A stretch of 21,522 bases of DNA, from positions 1 to 21,522 of IMG/VR virus record IMGVR_UViG_3300046680_000707; one strand, written 5' to 3'. The notes below the pieces were generated by a model. That model was given only the letters and a program-made list of their open reading frames with translations. It was not told the origin of the DNA and made no database searches. The translations under genes were made by a program, and so were the position numbers. Positions 11,476 through 18,794 of the stretch are shown one piece after another; position 1 is the first letter of the stretch, and each line of letters opens with the position of its first letter. Source of the stretch: a virus.

Positions 11476-12003
11476 ATGGCTGAATTGATGACCCTCACTA
11501 CCGGGGCCATGCTCAAGGAGATTGCCAGGGGATATAGCTCCACCCGAAGAGCCGAACTTCGATTCTGGTTCAGCGTCGACTTTAGTGAGGAGTGTTGGAT
11601 CTGGCAGGGCACCAGAAACCGGAATGGTTATGGACACTTCAACCACAGCGGACCGATGGGTGTTCTTGCCCATCGGATCGCTTGGACCTACACACGAGGC
11701 TCTCCCGGCGTGTTGCATGTGCTTCACACGTGCGACACCCCAGCGTGCGTACGACCCAATCACTTGTATCTCGGTACACACACGGAGAATATGCAAGACA
11801 AGGTTAGGAAGGGACGGCAGTTCGCTGCATCTCGGCAAGGCTCAGCAAACAAGATCTCAAAACTCCATGAGGCGGATGTCATTCTCATGCGGGCGCGTTG
11901 GGAATCGGGCGCACACACCATGACTTCATTGGCAGCCTCGTACGGCGTTAGCATCAAAACAGTCAGTCAGATTGTCCGCCGCAAAGCCTGGATTCACGTG
12001 TAA
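11476..12003 (+). CDS. HNH homing-type endonuclease with C-terminal HTH (about 175 aa)
   Basis: An HNH_3 nuclease domain: ECWIWQGTRNRNGYGHF (39-55), LAHRIAWTYTRG (64-75) and LHVLHTCDTPACVRPNHLYL (80-99), with the catalytic His and Asn-His. A NUMOD-like KISKL-HEADVILMRA segment and a helix-turn-helix (SLAASYGVSIKTVSQIVRRK, 151-170) at the end should supply target recognition. It is the only plus-strand gene within the late region, and its bases look less GC-rich than its neighbours, which suggests transfer. Its end overlaps the antisense end of the truncated module gene by 10 bp. The start is uncertain: ATG at 11476, 11488 or 11509, none with a good ribosome site. Confidence 0.82.
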   Translation: MAELMTLTTGAMLKEIARGYSSTRRAELRFWFSVDFSEECWIWQGTRNRNGYGHFNHSGPMGVLAHRIAWTYTRGSPGVLHVLHTCDTPACVRPNHLYLGTHTENMQDKVRKGRQFAASRQGSANKISKLHEADVILMRARWESGAHTMTSLAASYGVSIKTVSQIVRRKAWIHV

Positions 12004-12179
12004 CTGGCTCGTTTCACAACGTTCTCGGCTTCGTACCACCAATAGATGCCGAGCGATCCGAACGTCTGCGACACCTTGTCGCCTTCTCGGAGAATCACGA
12101 ATTGTTCATCGCTGCGAGCAGTATCTCCGGCGGCGGCAATGGCCTCTGCCACACCCGGCCCTATCGAAAATTCGGTCAT
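11994..12179 (-). CDS. Truncated endolysin-type N-terminal module (61 aa)
   Basis: ATG at 12179 overlaps the upstream stop (ATGA). The protein (EFSIGPGV, ARSDEQFVILREG, SQTFG, YEAEN) matches the first ~55 residues of the C39-like endolysin at roughly 45% identity by eye. It then ends 8 residues later, where the endolysin continues into its linker and peptidase domain. The opposite-strand HNH gene begins exactly at this end. I read it as the remnant of an older endolysin-type gene cut by HNH insertion, though a stand-alone virion or lysin accessory module is possible. Confidence 0.65.
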   Translation of the reverse strand: MTEFSIGPGVAEAIAAAGDTARSDEQFVILREGDKVSQTFGSLGIYWWYEAENVVKRASYT

Positions 12180-12562
12180 GCCTGAGTAGCCTCCAGCATC
12201 TTCAGCACCTGGTCGTCCAAGACCCAGCGGGCTTCCCCATCGGTGTCGATCACGCGCTGCTTGACCTCGGCCGCCGCCTGCTCGGCACTTTTGGCTTCAC
12301 GTGCCAGACCGGGCTGCATCGCCACCATGACGTGCAGCGACTGACCCAGCAACGCATCGGCCCCACCACCTGGCGGCCAGTACGACACGCTGCCGCAGTT
12401 CTCGAACGGACACGGCACCACCACCACGTTCTCGTTGGGCGTGCCATCGATGCCCACGCCGTAGGTGACCGTGGCGGGATCGAGCGTGCCGCCGTGGCTG
12501 CCACCGTGGGCATCGTCGTGAACGTACTCGTAGGTGTTGAAGTCAATGATCTTGACCGTCAT
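12176..12562 (-). CDS. Hypothetical protein, tail-region (128 aa)
   Basis: ATG at 12562 has GGAGG 7 bases upstream and an ATGA overlap with the fibre gene. The first half is beta-rich, with a Gly/His stretch (HDDAHGGSHGG) and CPFENCGS. The second half is helical (AREAKSAEQAAAEVKQRVID). It follows the fibre, a common position for fibre assembly or attachment proteins, but no family was recognised. Confidence 0.6.
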   Translation of the reverse strand: MTVKIIDFNTYEYVHDDAHGGSHGGTLDPATVTYGVGIDGTPNENVVVVPCPFENCGSVSYWPPGGGADALLGQSLHVMVAMQPGLAREAKSAEQAAAEVKQRVIDTDGEARWVLDDQVLKMLEATQA

Positions 12563-13638
12563 GGATTCGCCTCCAGTGTGACGTACGTGGTGGCGTTGAG
12601 CGTGTTGAAGACCATGATTCCAGCAGCGATAGATGTTCCTGTCACCACGAACGTAGACAACCCTGGGGTAACGGCGGGCTGCGAAGAATTGGTCACAGCC
12701 CACGTCCCAACTTTGGTGACCGTCGGCATCACTGGCATTTGCTGACGAGTCGGGAGCGTAATACCCATTCCCTGCGTTCCAGCGGTTGGAGTCGCCGCCA
12801 CATAGATGTCGGCGCTGAATGACCCCCCGTACTGGTCGTAATACCGCTTGCACCGCGCGAGGTCATCGGCCGGGTGCATGGGCACGTAGTTGGCCGCCTG
12901 ACTGCCCACCACCAGCATGGCCTGGCCCGCGTACCACGAGGGCGCGCTCGCCGTGAACTGAAGGAAGACATTGATGAACGTGGCATCAATCGGGACGAAC
13001 CCGGTAACGGTCAGGGTGTGCGGGGCCGAGTCGCCGGGGCAAAAGCTACTGGTGGCTACCAGTGGTGCTGTTCCGTCCGTCTGGAGTTGCAGCCGAACGG
13101 CATTGGCAGTGCCCGTGTACACCCGCATCGACAACGACGCGTTCTGCCCTCTGAGCAAGCCGGCGTTGCCGTCGCCGGCGAACTTAAGTTGCTGGAGGAT
13201 GTACGAACTGTTGCCGCCCGAGGTATGCGAGCCAGCCAGGCAATTCACGTTTGCCCCGCCCGGCCCGATTGCCGCGATCGCACCGGACACTGCGCCGGCC
13301 GTCACCGAAAGAGTGCAGCCCGCGCCGATGCCGGTCAGCCAGCGGTCAGCCGTGTAGGCGTTGCTTGTCGTAAACGGACCACCCCCACGCTGGGCCACAG
13401 CCATCGAACCATTGACCAGCAGGTTGTCGCGCGCGACGTCCGCGCCCAGCATGGCGTTGGTGATCGAGCCCGCGGCCGGTCCTCCGACCAGCAGACCCTT
13501 GCCCGCCCCATCGTGAACGTGGGTGCTCACCGCCGCGGCCAGTGCCTGCACGTCCTCTTTGACAAAAATATCCGTCGCCGCGGTCGCGCGCGGAAATGTA
13601 GGAAACGAGTAATTCGGGTCAACTGGGATACGCGCCAT
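12559..13638 (-). CDS. Tail fibre / receptor-binding protein (359 aa)
   Basis: The N-terminus is short and virion-attaching in style (ARIPVDPNYSFPTFPRATA), with VSTHVHDGAGKG near 37-48. NLLVNGSMAVAQRG (about 72-85) and YTADRW (94-99) mark the carbohydrate-binding-like domain often found in phage tail fibres. Further on, ARCKRYYDQYGG (about 262-273) and LPTRQQMPVMPTVT match the recurring fibre tip pattern of 'RCxRYY' followed by 'P-x-x-MR-x-x-P'. The protein is Ala/Gly/Thr-rich and beta-structured. Start ATG 13638 has GAGGAG 7 bases upstream. It should recognise the host surface. Confidence 0.75.
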   Translation of the reverse strand: MARIPVDPNYSFPTFPRATAATDIFVKEDVQALAAAVSTHVHDGAGKGLLVGGPAAGSITNAMLGADVARDNLLVNGSMAVAQRGGGPFTTSNAYTADRWLTGIGAGCTLSVTAGAVSGAIAAIGPGGANVNCLAGSHTSGGNSSYILQQLKFAGDGNAGLLRGQNASLSMRVYTGTANAVRLQLQTDGTAPLVATSSFCPGDSAPHTLTVTGFVPIDATFINVFLQFTASAPSWYAGQAMLVVGSQAANYVPMHPADDLARCKRYYDQYGGSFSADIYVAATPTAGTQGMGITLPTRQQMPVMPTVTKVGTWAVTNSSQPAVTPGLSTFVVTGTSIAAGIMVFNTLNATTYVTLEANP

Positions 13639-13649
13639 CTAGCTGCTCC

Positions 13650-15605
13650 TCAAATCCACTGCACCGCTTTGACTTTTAAAGCCCCTCGCCACTGGCGACC
13701 GATCTCGTCGAAAGACTGCATCACCGAATAGTCGGTAAAACTCAGCTCCTGCGTCGTCTCATCGGGCAGCACCACCGTCACCGCGCCAGGGTTGTCCACG
13801 GCCGCCTCGATCAGTGCTTGAATTTTCTTGCGGCCCATCCGCACGGGTACTCCATCACGGCGCACCAATCCATCGGCGCACAGGATGTCGGCCGAAAACT
13901 CCATCACCCGTTTCGGCCGCAGCGCATGCCCCAGACTGACCGCCGACACCAGCGGCGAACTGGCGTGGTCGGTGTTGTGCAGATGCACCCGCAACGCCGC
14001 CAGCGTGCAGGTCGCCCCCGTGGGGAACTTCGCGCGGTCATAGACCGCCGTGTTGAACGTGTGCGGAAACGCGGTCCACGCCATGCCCGGCGTCACGTCC
14101 AACCGGTACTCCAGCGTCACATAGTTGTTGGCGTCGATCCGCGGTCCCGTCACCGAGAAATGCCGCAGACTTTTGATGCTGGCGTGGTACCCGCCGTGCC
14201 AGACCGGCAGGTCCACCCACCCGTCGCCCGTGAAATACCTGTAGTCCACACACCCCGCGGGATTGGGCGTACACGGATTCAAGACCCAGCCGATCGACCC
14301 GTCGCTGAAGCCCACGTACGTGCGGGTGTGCCCGCTCACGGGCGAGCCGAGCTGGGAGACAAACAACGCCTGGATCGCGCGGCCGACGAACGGGATGCTC
14401 ACACTGCCGTGCCACGCGTCGATGTGGACCGGCTCACCCGTGCCCTGAGAGCCCAGTGCCGTCACCAGCGTGCTCTGCCGCGGTCCGCGCACCCCCATCG
14501 ACACCCACGCCCCGAACTTGCACAGGTAGCCCGTGTTCGTGTTCCGATCCAGCAATGCCGCGTAGGCAAACATCTGACCCACGCCCGCGAACGCGGTCAC
14601 CTGGCCCGCGATGCCCGCCACGTTCGAGCTCAGGTCGTCAGGCCCGACCGACGTCCACGACAGGTCCGAATCGATCCGCCCCAGACTGTCGCCATAGGCC
14701 ACGTACAGCCCGTTCTCGAACGTGCCCCACGCCTTGCCGTTGTTGGGGGTGTCGGCGTACCGCAGGAACGGGAAGAGCTCGTGATCGTCGCCTGCGGCAT
14801 TCAGCGTGTACGTGCCATCCGTTTTGCAGATCACCAGCGTGCCGCCACTGGTCACCAGGAGCGAGGTGATCGCGGCCGACTTGTCGCCCGCCCTGAAGAT
14901 CAAGCTGGTGTAGTTGGCCTCGTTGGTCGGGTCCGCGTTGGTGTCCAGCTTTCTCAGACGGTTGACGTCGTCAGCCCACCAGAACTCCTTACCCACGACC
15001 GTGAACGCCAGTGCGTTGAAGGTCGCCATCGCCGTGTACGCCGTACCGTCCGATGTGTACTGCGCGACCGCGCCGGCCAGCGCGAAGAACGCCCTTTGCA
15101 CGCCATCGAAGTTGCTGGAAAAGACGCACACGTCCAGGATGGGCTGCCCGAACGTGTGCGCGATCGACCACGTATCGCTCGTGCCCGCGGCTTTTCTGAG
15201 CACGTTGACCCCGTTGGCCGCGTACAGGGTGGCGCCGAGCTCGAAGAAGCGGTTGATGCCCCGCACGGCGTCCACACCCGCCAGGGTGTACGTGCCGATC
15301 TCGGGACCCAGGCACCACGGCCAGACCGACAGGTCCACCGCGTTGGCGCTCATGTACCGCTGGTCGTCCCATTTTTCTTGCAGTGCCAATCCCAGACCCA
15401 GCGTCAGATTCTGGAACGGCTCTTCCCTATCATTGGTCGGATTCGACCCCGCGTACGAGTAGTCGGGCGGCGCCACCGAGCCGACATCGGCCGTCTTGGT
15501 GGACACCAGCGCCGGCTGCCCCGGCTGCGGGGCGCCTATTAGAAACCCCACGTTGTCGATCCGCACGTGAAACGGCCAGGGTGAGCGTTTCGCGTACAGG
15601 CTCAT
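13650..15605 (-). CDS. Large tail protein, probable beta-propeller nozzle/hub (651 aa)
   Basis: The protein is entirely beta-rich, with repeated blocks about 45-60 residues apart, such as GINRFFELGATLYAANG, TVVGKEFWWADDVNRLRKLD, TLVICKTDGTYTLNAAG and GTFENGLYVAYGDSLGRID. This is the look of a WD/PQQ-like propeller. Short-tailed phages use large propeller proteins as the tail nozzle (T7 gp12 type), and other phages use them near the baseplate. A C-terminal domain includes a strand/helix unit after residue 560. The ATG overlaps the upstream stop as ATGA. The nozzle assignment is inferred from size, fold impression and position just before the fibre. Confidence 0.6.
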   Translation of the reverse strand: MSLYAKRSPWPFHVRIDNVGFLIGAPQPGQPALVSTKTADVGSVAPPDYSYAGSNPTNDREEPFQNLTLGLGLALQEKWDDQRYMSANAVDLSVWPWCLGPEIGTYTLAGVDAVRGINRFFELGATLYAANGVNVLRKAAGTSDTWSIAHTFGQPILDVCVFSSNFDGVQRAFFALAGAVAQYTSDGTAYTAMATFNALAFTVVGKEFWWADDVNRLRKLDTNADPTNEANYTSLIFRAGDKSAAITSLLVTSGGTLVICKTDGTYTLNAAGDDHELFPFLRYADTPNNGKAWGTFENGLYVAYGDSLGRIDSDLSWTSVGPDDLSSNVAGIAGQVTAFAGVGQMFAYAALLDRNTNTGYLCKFGAWVSMGVRGPRQSTLVTALGSQGTGEPVHIDAWHGSVSIPFVGRAIQALFVSQLGSPVSGHTRTYVGFSDGSIGWVLNPCTPNPAGCVDYRYFTGDGWVDLPVWHGGYHASIKSLRHFSVTGPRIDANNYVTLEYRLDVTPGMAWTAFPHTFNTAVYDRAKFPTGATCTLAALRVHLHNTDHASSPLVSAVSLGHALRPKRVMEFSADILCADGLVRRDGVPVRMGRKKIQALIEAAVDNPGAVTVVLPDETTQELSFTDYSVMQSFDEIGRQWRGALKVKAVQWI

Positions 15606-16627
15606 CCAGCGGTCCTGACGCCTGGGCCGAACGTGCGCTGGCGGTACAGTTTTTTCTGCGGCAGGTCAGCGATCAAGTGCTCGCGGACCAGGTCGTTGAA
15701 CGCGGCCACCGCGGTGGCCTGGTCCCTGATCAATCGCTGGTTCGCCGCCGGCTCGAGCAGATGCCCGAACTGCCGCCAGCCAGCCACCAGTGCCGCGGAC
15801 GCGGCCCACCCAGGCTCAATCGCCGCCTCGTCGGTTTCCAGGCTCAATCCCGCCTGATCGCCGAACGTGCCCCCCGCCGGCCGGCAGTGGTCGTACGCGC
15901 GCTTCAGCACGCGGAGATAAATCAGGTCGCCGTCATTGAACGTGTGCGGCTGGGTATTCAAATAGAAGTTGCCGCCGTCGCGTTCGACCTGGCCCATGAT
16001 GCGCCGCTCAAACGGGTCCTGCAGATTGCGGTCCTCGCCACTGGCCAGCAACCCCACCTGCAGCACGTTGCCACTGTCGATCAGCCACGGCGCCACCACG
16101 TTCAGATCGTGTCGGGTCGTCAGGATCGTCGGAACGCACGCCACCTCGACGACCATCCAGCAATGTTTCAGACCCTCGTTGATCAAACGGTGCGTCGTCG
16201 GCGCGTCGAACGGACCCAGGATCTCGAACCGTTCGCCGACCCCGCTCAGCCCACCGCCCGCGAGGTCCAGGTACTCGTACTGCTCCATGTCGTGATAGGT
16301 GAGTGCTTCGAGGAATCCGTACGTGGTGCCCGCGCCATCCGAGAACGGACTGACCGACCAGGGCAGATCGGGCGTGATGGTGCCCGTCGACGGGTCGTAG
16401 GCCATCACGTAGCGGTGGCGGTCGGTGGGCTGGGTGGCGTTGGGACGGTACAGCGGACGGTCGATCAACTGGTCTTCCTGGGGAATGCCACTCTGGATGG
16501 GATACGCCAGACACACGAGCTGGCTGGTCGTCGAGCCGACCATCGCCCGGACCTCGTACGACGATGGGCCGATGAAGGGTCCCGCCTCGACCGAAAAGCT
16601 CGCCCTGTACTGCTGCAGCGTGGCCAT
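15602..16627 (-). CDS. Virion/tail protein of unknown family (341 aa)
   Basis: ATG at 16627 is preceded by GGAGGGTGA. The first 100 residues look beta-structured (ASFSVEAGPFIGPSSYEVRA, YRPNATQPTDRHRYVMAYDP). The middle has GFLEALTYHDMEQYEYLDLA and GERFEILGPFDAP. The C-terminal third is helical (AASAALVAGWRQFGHLL). Position between small head-tail genes and the propeller protein suggests a tail or connector component. No family was recognised. Confidence 0.6.
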   Translation of the reverse strand: MATLQQYRASFSVEAGPFIGPSSYEVRAMVGSTTSQLVCLAYPIQSGIPQEDQLIDRPLYRPNATQPTDRHRYVMAYDPSTGTITPDLPWSVSPFSDGAGTTYGFLEALTYHDMEQYEYLDLAGGGLSGVGERFEILGPFDAPTTHRLINEGLKHCWMVVEVACVPTILTTRHDLNVVAPWLIDSGNVLQVGLLASGEDRNLQDPFERRIMGQVERDGGNFYLNTQPHTFNDGDLIYLRVLKRAYDHCRPAGGTFGDQAGLSLETDEAAIEPGWAASAALVAGWRQFGHLLEPAANQRLIRDQATAVAAFNDLVREHLIADLPQKKLYRQRTFGPGVRTAG

Positions 16628-16631
16628 CAGC

Positions 16632-16745
16632 TCACCCTCCACCCATGAGATCGACCGCCACAACCGGCGTCGTCGGTTGCACCACGGGCTCGAGCGACGG
16701 CGCCGGCGGGCTCGGGGGTGCCGGCTGCAGTGACGGTGTCGTCAT
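16632..16745 (-). CDS. Tiny proline-rich protein (37 aa)
   Basis: ATG at 16745 overlaps the previous stop (ATGA), and its TGA lies 4 bp before the next ATG. The product starts MTTPSLQPAPPSPPAPSLEP and is rich in Pro, Val and Thr, ending in GGG. It probably is a flexible, unstructured peptide. Its coding status rests on the coupled junctions alone. Confidence 0.45.
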   Translation of the reverse strand: MTTPSLQPAPPSPPAPSLEPVVQPTTPVVAVDLMGGG

Positions 16746-16960
16746 GCGGGTCCGTAGACCAGGTCGTCGAGGCTGTTGATGACGGGCCTGGCCTCGAGCG
16801 CCGCCACGCGCGCCAGCAACGTCTGCCAGTCATCCGGCAGCGTGATGGTCACCACCGCGCCCGTCGTCAGCCGATAGCTGACGCGCAATCGCCCCGTATG
16901 TATCCAGAAGCCATCGGTGATGTGGTCACTGGGAACCACCGGCGCCTGCGTCGTCATCAC
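16742..16960 (-). CDS. Small hypothetical protein (72 aa)
   Basis: Starts either at GTG 16960 (GTGA overlap) or the next codon ATG 16957 (TGATG). The N-terminal half is beta-like (GFWIHTGRLRVSYRL, AVVTITLPDDW) and the C-terminal half helical (TLLARVAALEARPV). No family was recognised; its place in the late operon suggests a minor virion or assembly protein. Confidence 0.6.
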   Translation of the reverse strand: MMTTQAPVVPSDHITDGFWIHTGRLRVSYRLTTGAVVTITLPDDWQTLLARVAALEARPVINSLDDLVYGPA

Positions 16961-17409
16961 GCGTTCACCACCCTGGCCCCTGGCCGCTTGATGACGATGG
17001 ACGCGCGCACGCCGCCCTGGCTTGCGCGGTTGTCCCTACGGTAAACCGTGGCAGCGATCGCGTCGTACGCCCGCTTGTAATCGGCTTCTCTGGTCAGCCC
17101 CAGCTCGCGCATCGCGTCCTCGCGCGGCAGAGACAGCCACCAGTCGCCGTCGACGACGTCGGGCGTCCTGGCATCCCCGATCAGGGAGTCGCCATCCAGA
17201 CAGTGGCCGTCGCGTTCGATGCGGATCTCGCCCACGACGCCCTCGAGCAATCGGGTCACCCTTAGCACGTCGTCCCACGTCTGGCAGTAGCGCACCTCGT
17301 GCTGACCTGGATTAAAGGTCAGCCGGAAAAAGCCTGAGCCGAAGGCGCAGTCGGGCCGATGCGCCGCCGTGACGCTCAGGTACGCGGTCCGACCGTGCTC
17401 GTCGATCAC
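16957..17409 (-). CDS. Hypothetical late-operon protein (150 aa)
   Basis: GTG at 17409 overlaps the upstream stop (GTGA). The protein is compact and mixed alpha/beta, with FGSGFFRLTFNPGQHEVRYC, EIRIERDGHCLDGDSLIGD and a helical LTREADYKRAYDAIAATVYR segment. It ends ASIVIKRPGARVVNA. A head-completion or tail-adaptor role is possible by position and size. The frame continues upstream to 17784, but that part is His/Arg-rich shadow sequence. Confidence 0.6.
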   Translation of the reverse strand: MIDEHGRTAYLSVTAAHRPDCAFGSGFFRLTFNPGQHEVRYCQTWDDVLRVTRLLEGVVGEIRIERDGHCLDGDSLIGDARTPDVVDGDWWLSLPREDAMRELGLTREADYKRAYDAIAATVYRRDNRASQGGVRASIVIKRPGARVVNA

Positions 17410-17858
17410 GACGTGGTGAACGTCCTGTCTGATGTGCTCGTGGCCACGCCACCGCCAGGGGTGGCGACGATGCGGTAGTGGTACAGCGTGCCCGTCGTCA
17501 GCCCGGCCAGGGCTTTGGTCTGCGCGCCATTGCCCGATCCGCTGACCTGCGTCCCGTACGCCGTCGTGGTGCCGTACTCGACGACGTAGTTCGCTGGCCC
17601 TGACAGCGTGAAATTGACCGTGGCGGCGATGGTGGTGATGCCCGACACGGAGATGGCGGTGATGCCGACGATCAGGCCGATGGCGCCCGCGGTCGATCCG
17701 TTGGGCACCACCGCGGTACTGGCGCTGGCGTCGGTCGGCCAGCCGCCCGGTTTGGCCGTGCCCGGTGGCTCGTTGCCGCGCCAATCGACGGGCGTGTGCG
17801 TCCAGAGCCCCGTCGCGGCGCCGACCTGGCCCGCGATCGTGGCCGCATCCAGGGGCAT
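17406..17858 (-). CDS. Fibronectin-III-like virion protein (150 aa)
   Basis: The N-terminal 45 residues are polar and Pro/Gly-rich (VDWRGNEPPGTAKPGG). The C-terminal ~90 residues look like an Ig/FN3-type beta sandwich: VEYGTTTAYGTQVSGSGN, then LAGLTTGTLYHYRIVATPGG and a final DRTFTTS, the usual FN3 strand order. Such domains decorate phage capsids and tails and may bind carbohydrate. The ATG at 17858 is preceded by GAGGGACTGAG. Confidence 0.65.
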   Translation of the reverse strand: MPLDAATIAGQVGAATGLWTHTPVDWRGNEPPGTAKPGGWPTDASASTAVVPNGSTAGAIGLIVGITAISVSGITTIAATVNFTLSGPANYVVEYGTTTAYGTQVSGSGNGAQTKALAGLTTGTLYHYRIVATPGGGVATSTSDRTFTTS

Positions 17859-17861
17859 GGC

Positions 17862-18176
17862 TCAGTCCCTCTTCGACGGCGCAGGCGGCGTGGGCTGGTG
17901 CCGCGACTCGTGCTCCGGCGCGTGCGTTTCACGTTCCGCTTTGGGCGCGGCTTTGGCCGCCTGCTCCGCGTTGTACGCATCCACGCTTTCGATGGTCTGC
18001 TCACCCGTGATGGTGAATCCTTCCCGCAGGTACACCTCGGCACTGGTCGCGGGTCCGACGATCGATTCACCGTCAGGTTTCAGATAAGTGAAGAACAGCG
18101 TCGACGGCGGGGTCGCCGCCGGCCCGTTCTCGTGTATCAAATTGGCCTGGGCGACGTAATCCACAGGTTCACTCAT
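17862..18176 (-). CDS. Hypothetical late-operon protein (104 aa)
   Basis: ATG at 18176 has GGAGGAG upstream. The first 70 residues are mixed (PSTLFFTYLKPDGESIVGPA, GFTITGEQTIESVDAYNAEQ). The tail is charged and Pro/His-rich (APKAERETHAPEHESRHQPT), probably disordered. It lies between the capsid and FN3 genes. No family was recognised. Confidence 0.6.
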   Translation of the reverse strand: MSEPVDYVAQANLIHENGPAATPPSTLFFTYLKPDGESIVGPATSAEVYLREGFTITGEQTIESVDAYNAEQAAKAAPKAERETHAPEHESRHQPTPPAPSKRD

Positions 18177-18179
18177 GTC

Positions 18180-18794
18180 TCAACTCCTCCTTCGACGCGC
18201 CTCGTCGATGGGATCTTTCCCGGTGCCTTCGATCGTGGTTGCCCTGGCGCCGTCTGCGCTCAGTTTGCGTTGCAGGTCCTCGAGCGCGTTGGTCGCGCTC
18301 GTCTCGACGCCGCGCAGCAGACTCGGCTCGGGCTCGTCCCGAAACTTGGTGTCGACCACGCGGACCGTGCCGCCCCGCGACCGAATGTCTCGGATCGTGG
18401 CCTCGAGCTCGTCGGTGGTCTGCGAGTCGATCGTCTCGACATCGACCAGCGTGCCCAGGGTGGGATCTTTCTGATCTGCCTTACGGATGGCATTGATGAG
18501 CTTGGCCCGCTTGCGCTGCTCGGCGACGATCCGCGGCCGCTCGAGCCGTTCCCACTCTTCGACTTCCGACATCGAGTCGCCGCGCGCGGCGGTGTCGGCC
18601 AGCAGATGAAAGCCCAGGTCGGCGTACAGCGCGCGGTTCTGGGGGTCAGACTGCAACTGGACGATGTCCCCGTTGGGGGTCGCCCACCAGCGCAGCGGGT
18701 AGTTGTAATTCTGGCCCCGCCTGAGAGGAATGTCCGAGCGGCCAAGCGTTTTTGATTGCATCCGCTCGGTAAAGGTTTCTGTCGCTTCGGGCAC
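18180..18794 (-). CDS. Hypothetical head-region protein (204 aa)
   Basis: GTG at 18794 directly follows the capsid TAA, with AAAGGGAG about 8 bases upstream. The N-terminus (LRRGQNYNYPLRWWATPNGD) is followed by long charged helices (SEVEEWERLERPRIVAEQRK, TDELEATIRDIRSRGG) and a polar end. Helical, charged proteins right after the capsid gene can be adaptor or internal head proteins. No family was recognised. Confidence 0.6.
   Translation of the reverse strand: MPEATETFTERMQSKTLGRSDIPLRRGQNYNYPLRWWATPNGDIVQLQSDPQNRALYADLGFHLLADTAARGDSMSEVEEWERLERPRIVAEQRKRAKLINAIRKADQKDPTLGTLVDVETIDSQTTDELEATIRDIRSRGGTVRVVDTKFRDEPEPSLLRGVETSATNALEDLQRKLSADGARATTIEGTGKDPIDEARRRRS

Noticed and set aside
13818-15542. 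A 574-codon plus-strand frame opposite the propeller protein
   Set aside because: It is extremely rich in Arg, His and Gln, has no recognisable motif, and mirrors the high-GC third-position pattern of the minus-strand gene. It is a shadow frame.
15383-16648. A 421-codon plus-strand frame opposite the 341-aa tail protein
   Set aside because: Same Arg/Val-rich shadow composition. The minus-strand frame has a strong ribosome site, coupled junctions and a normal protein composition.
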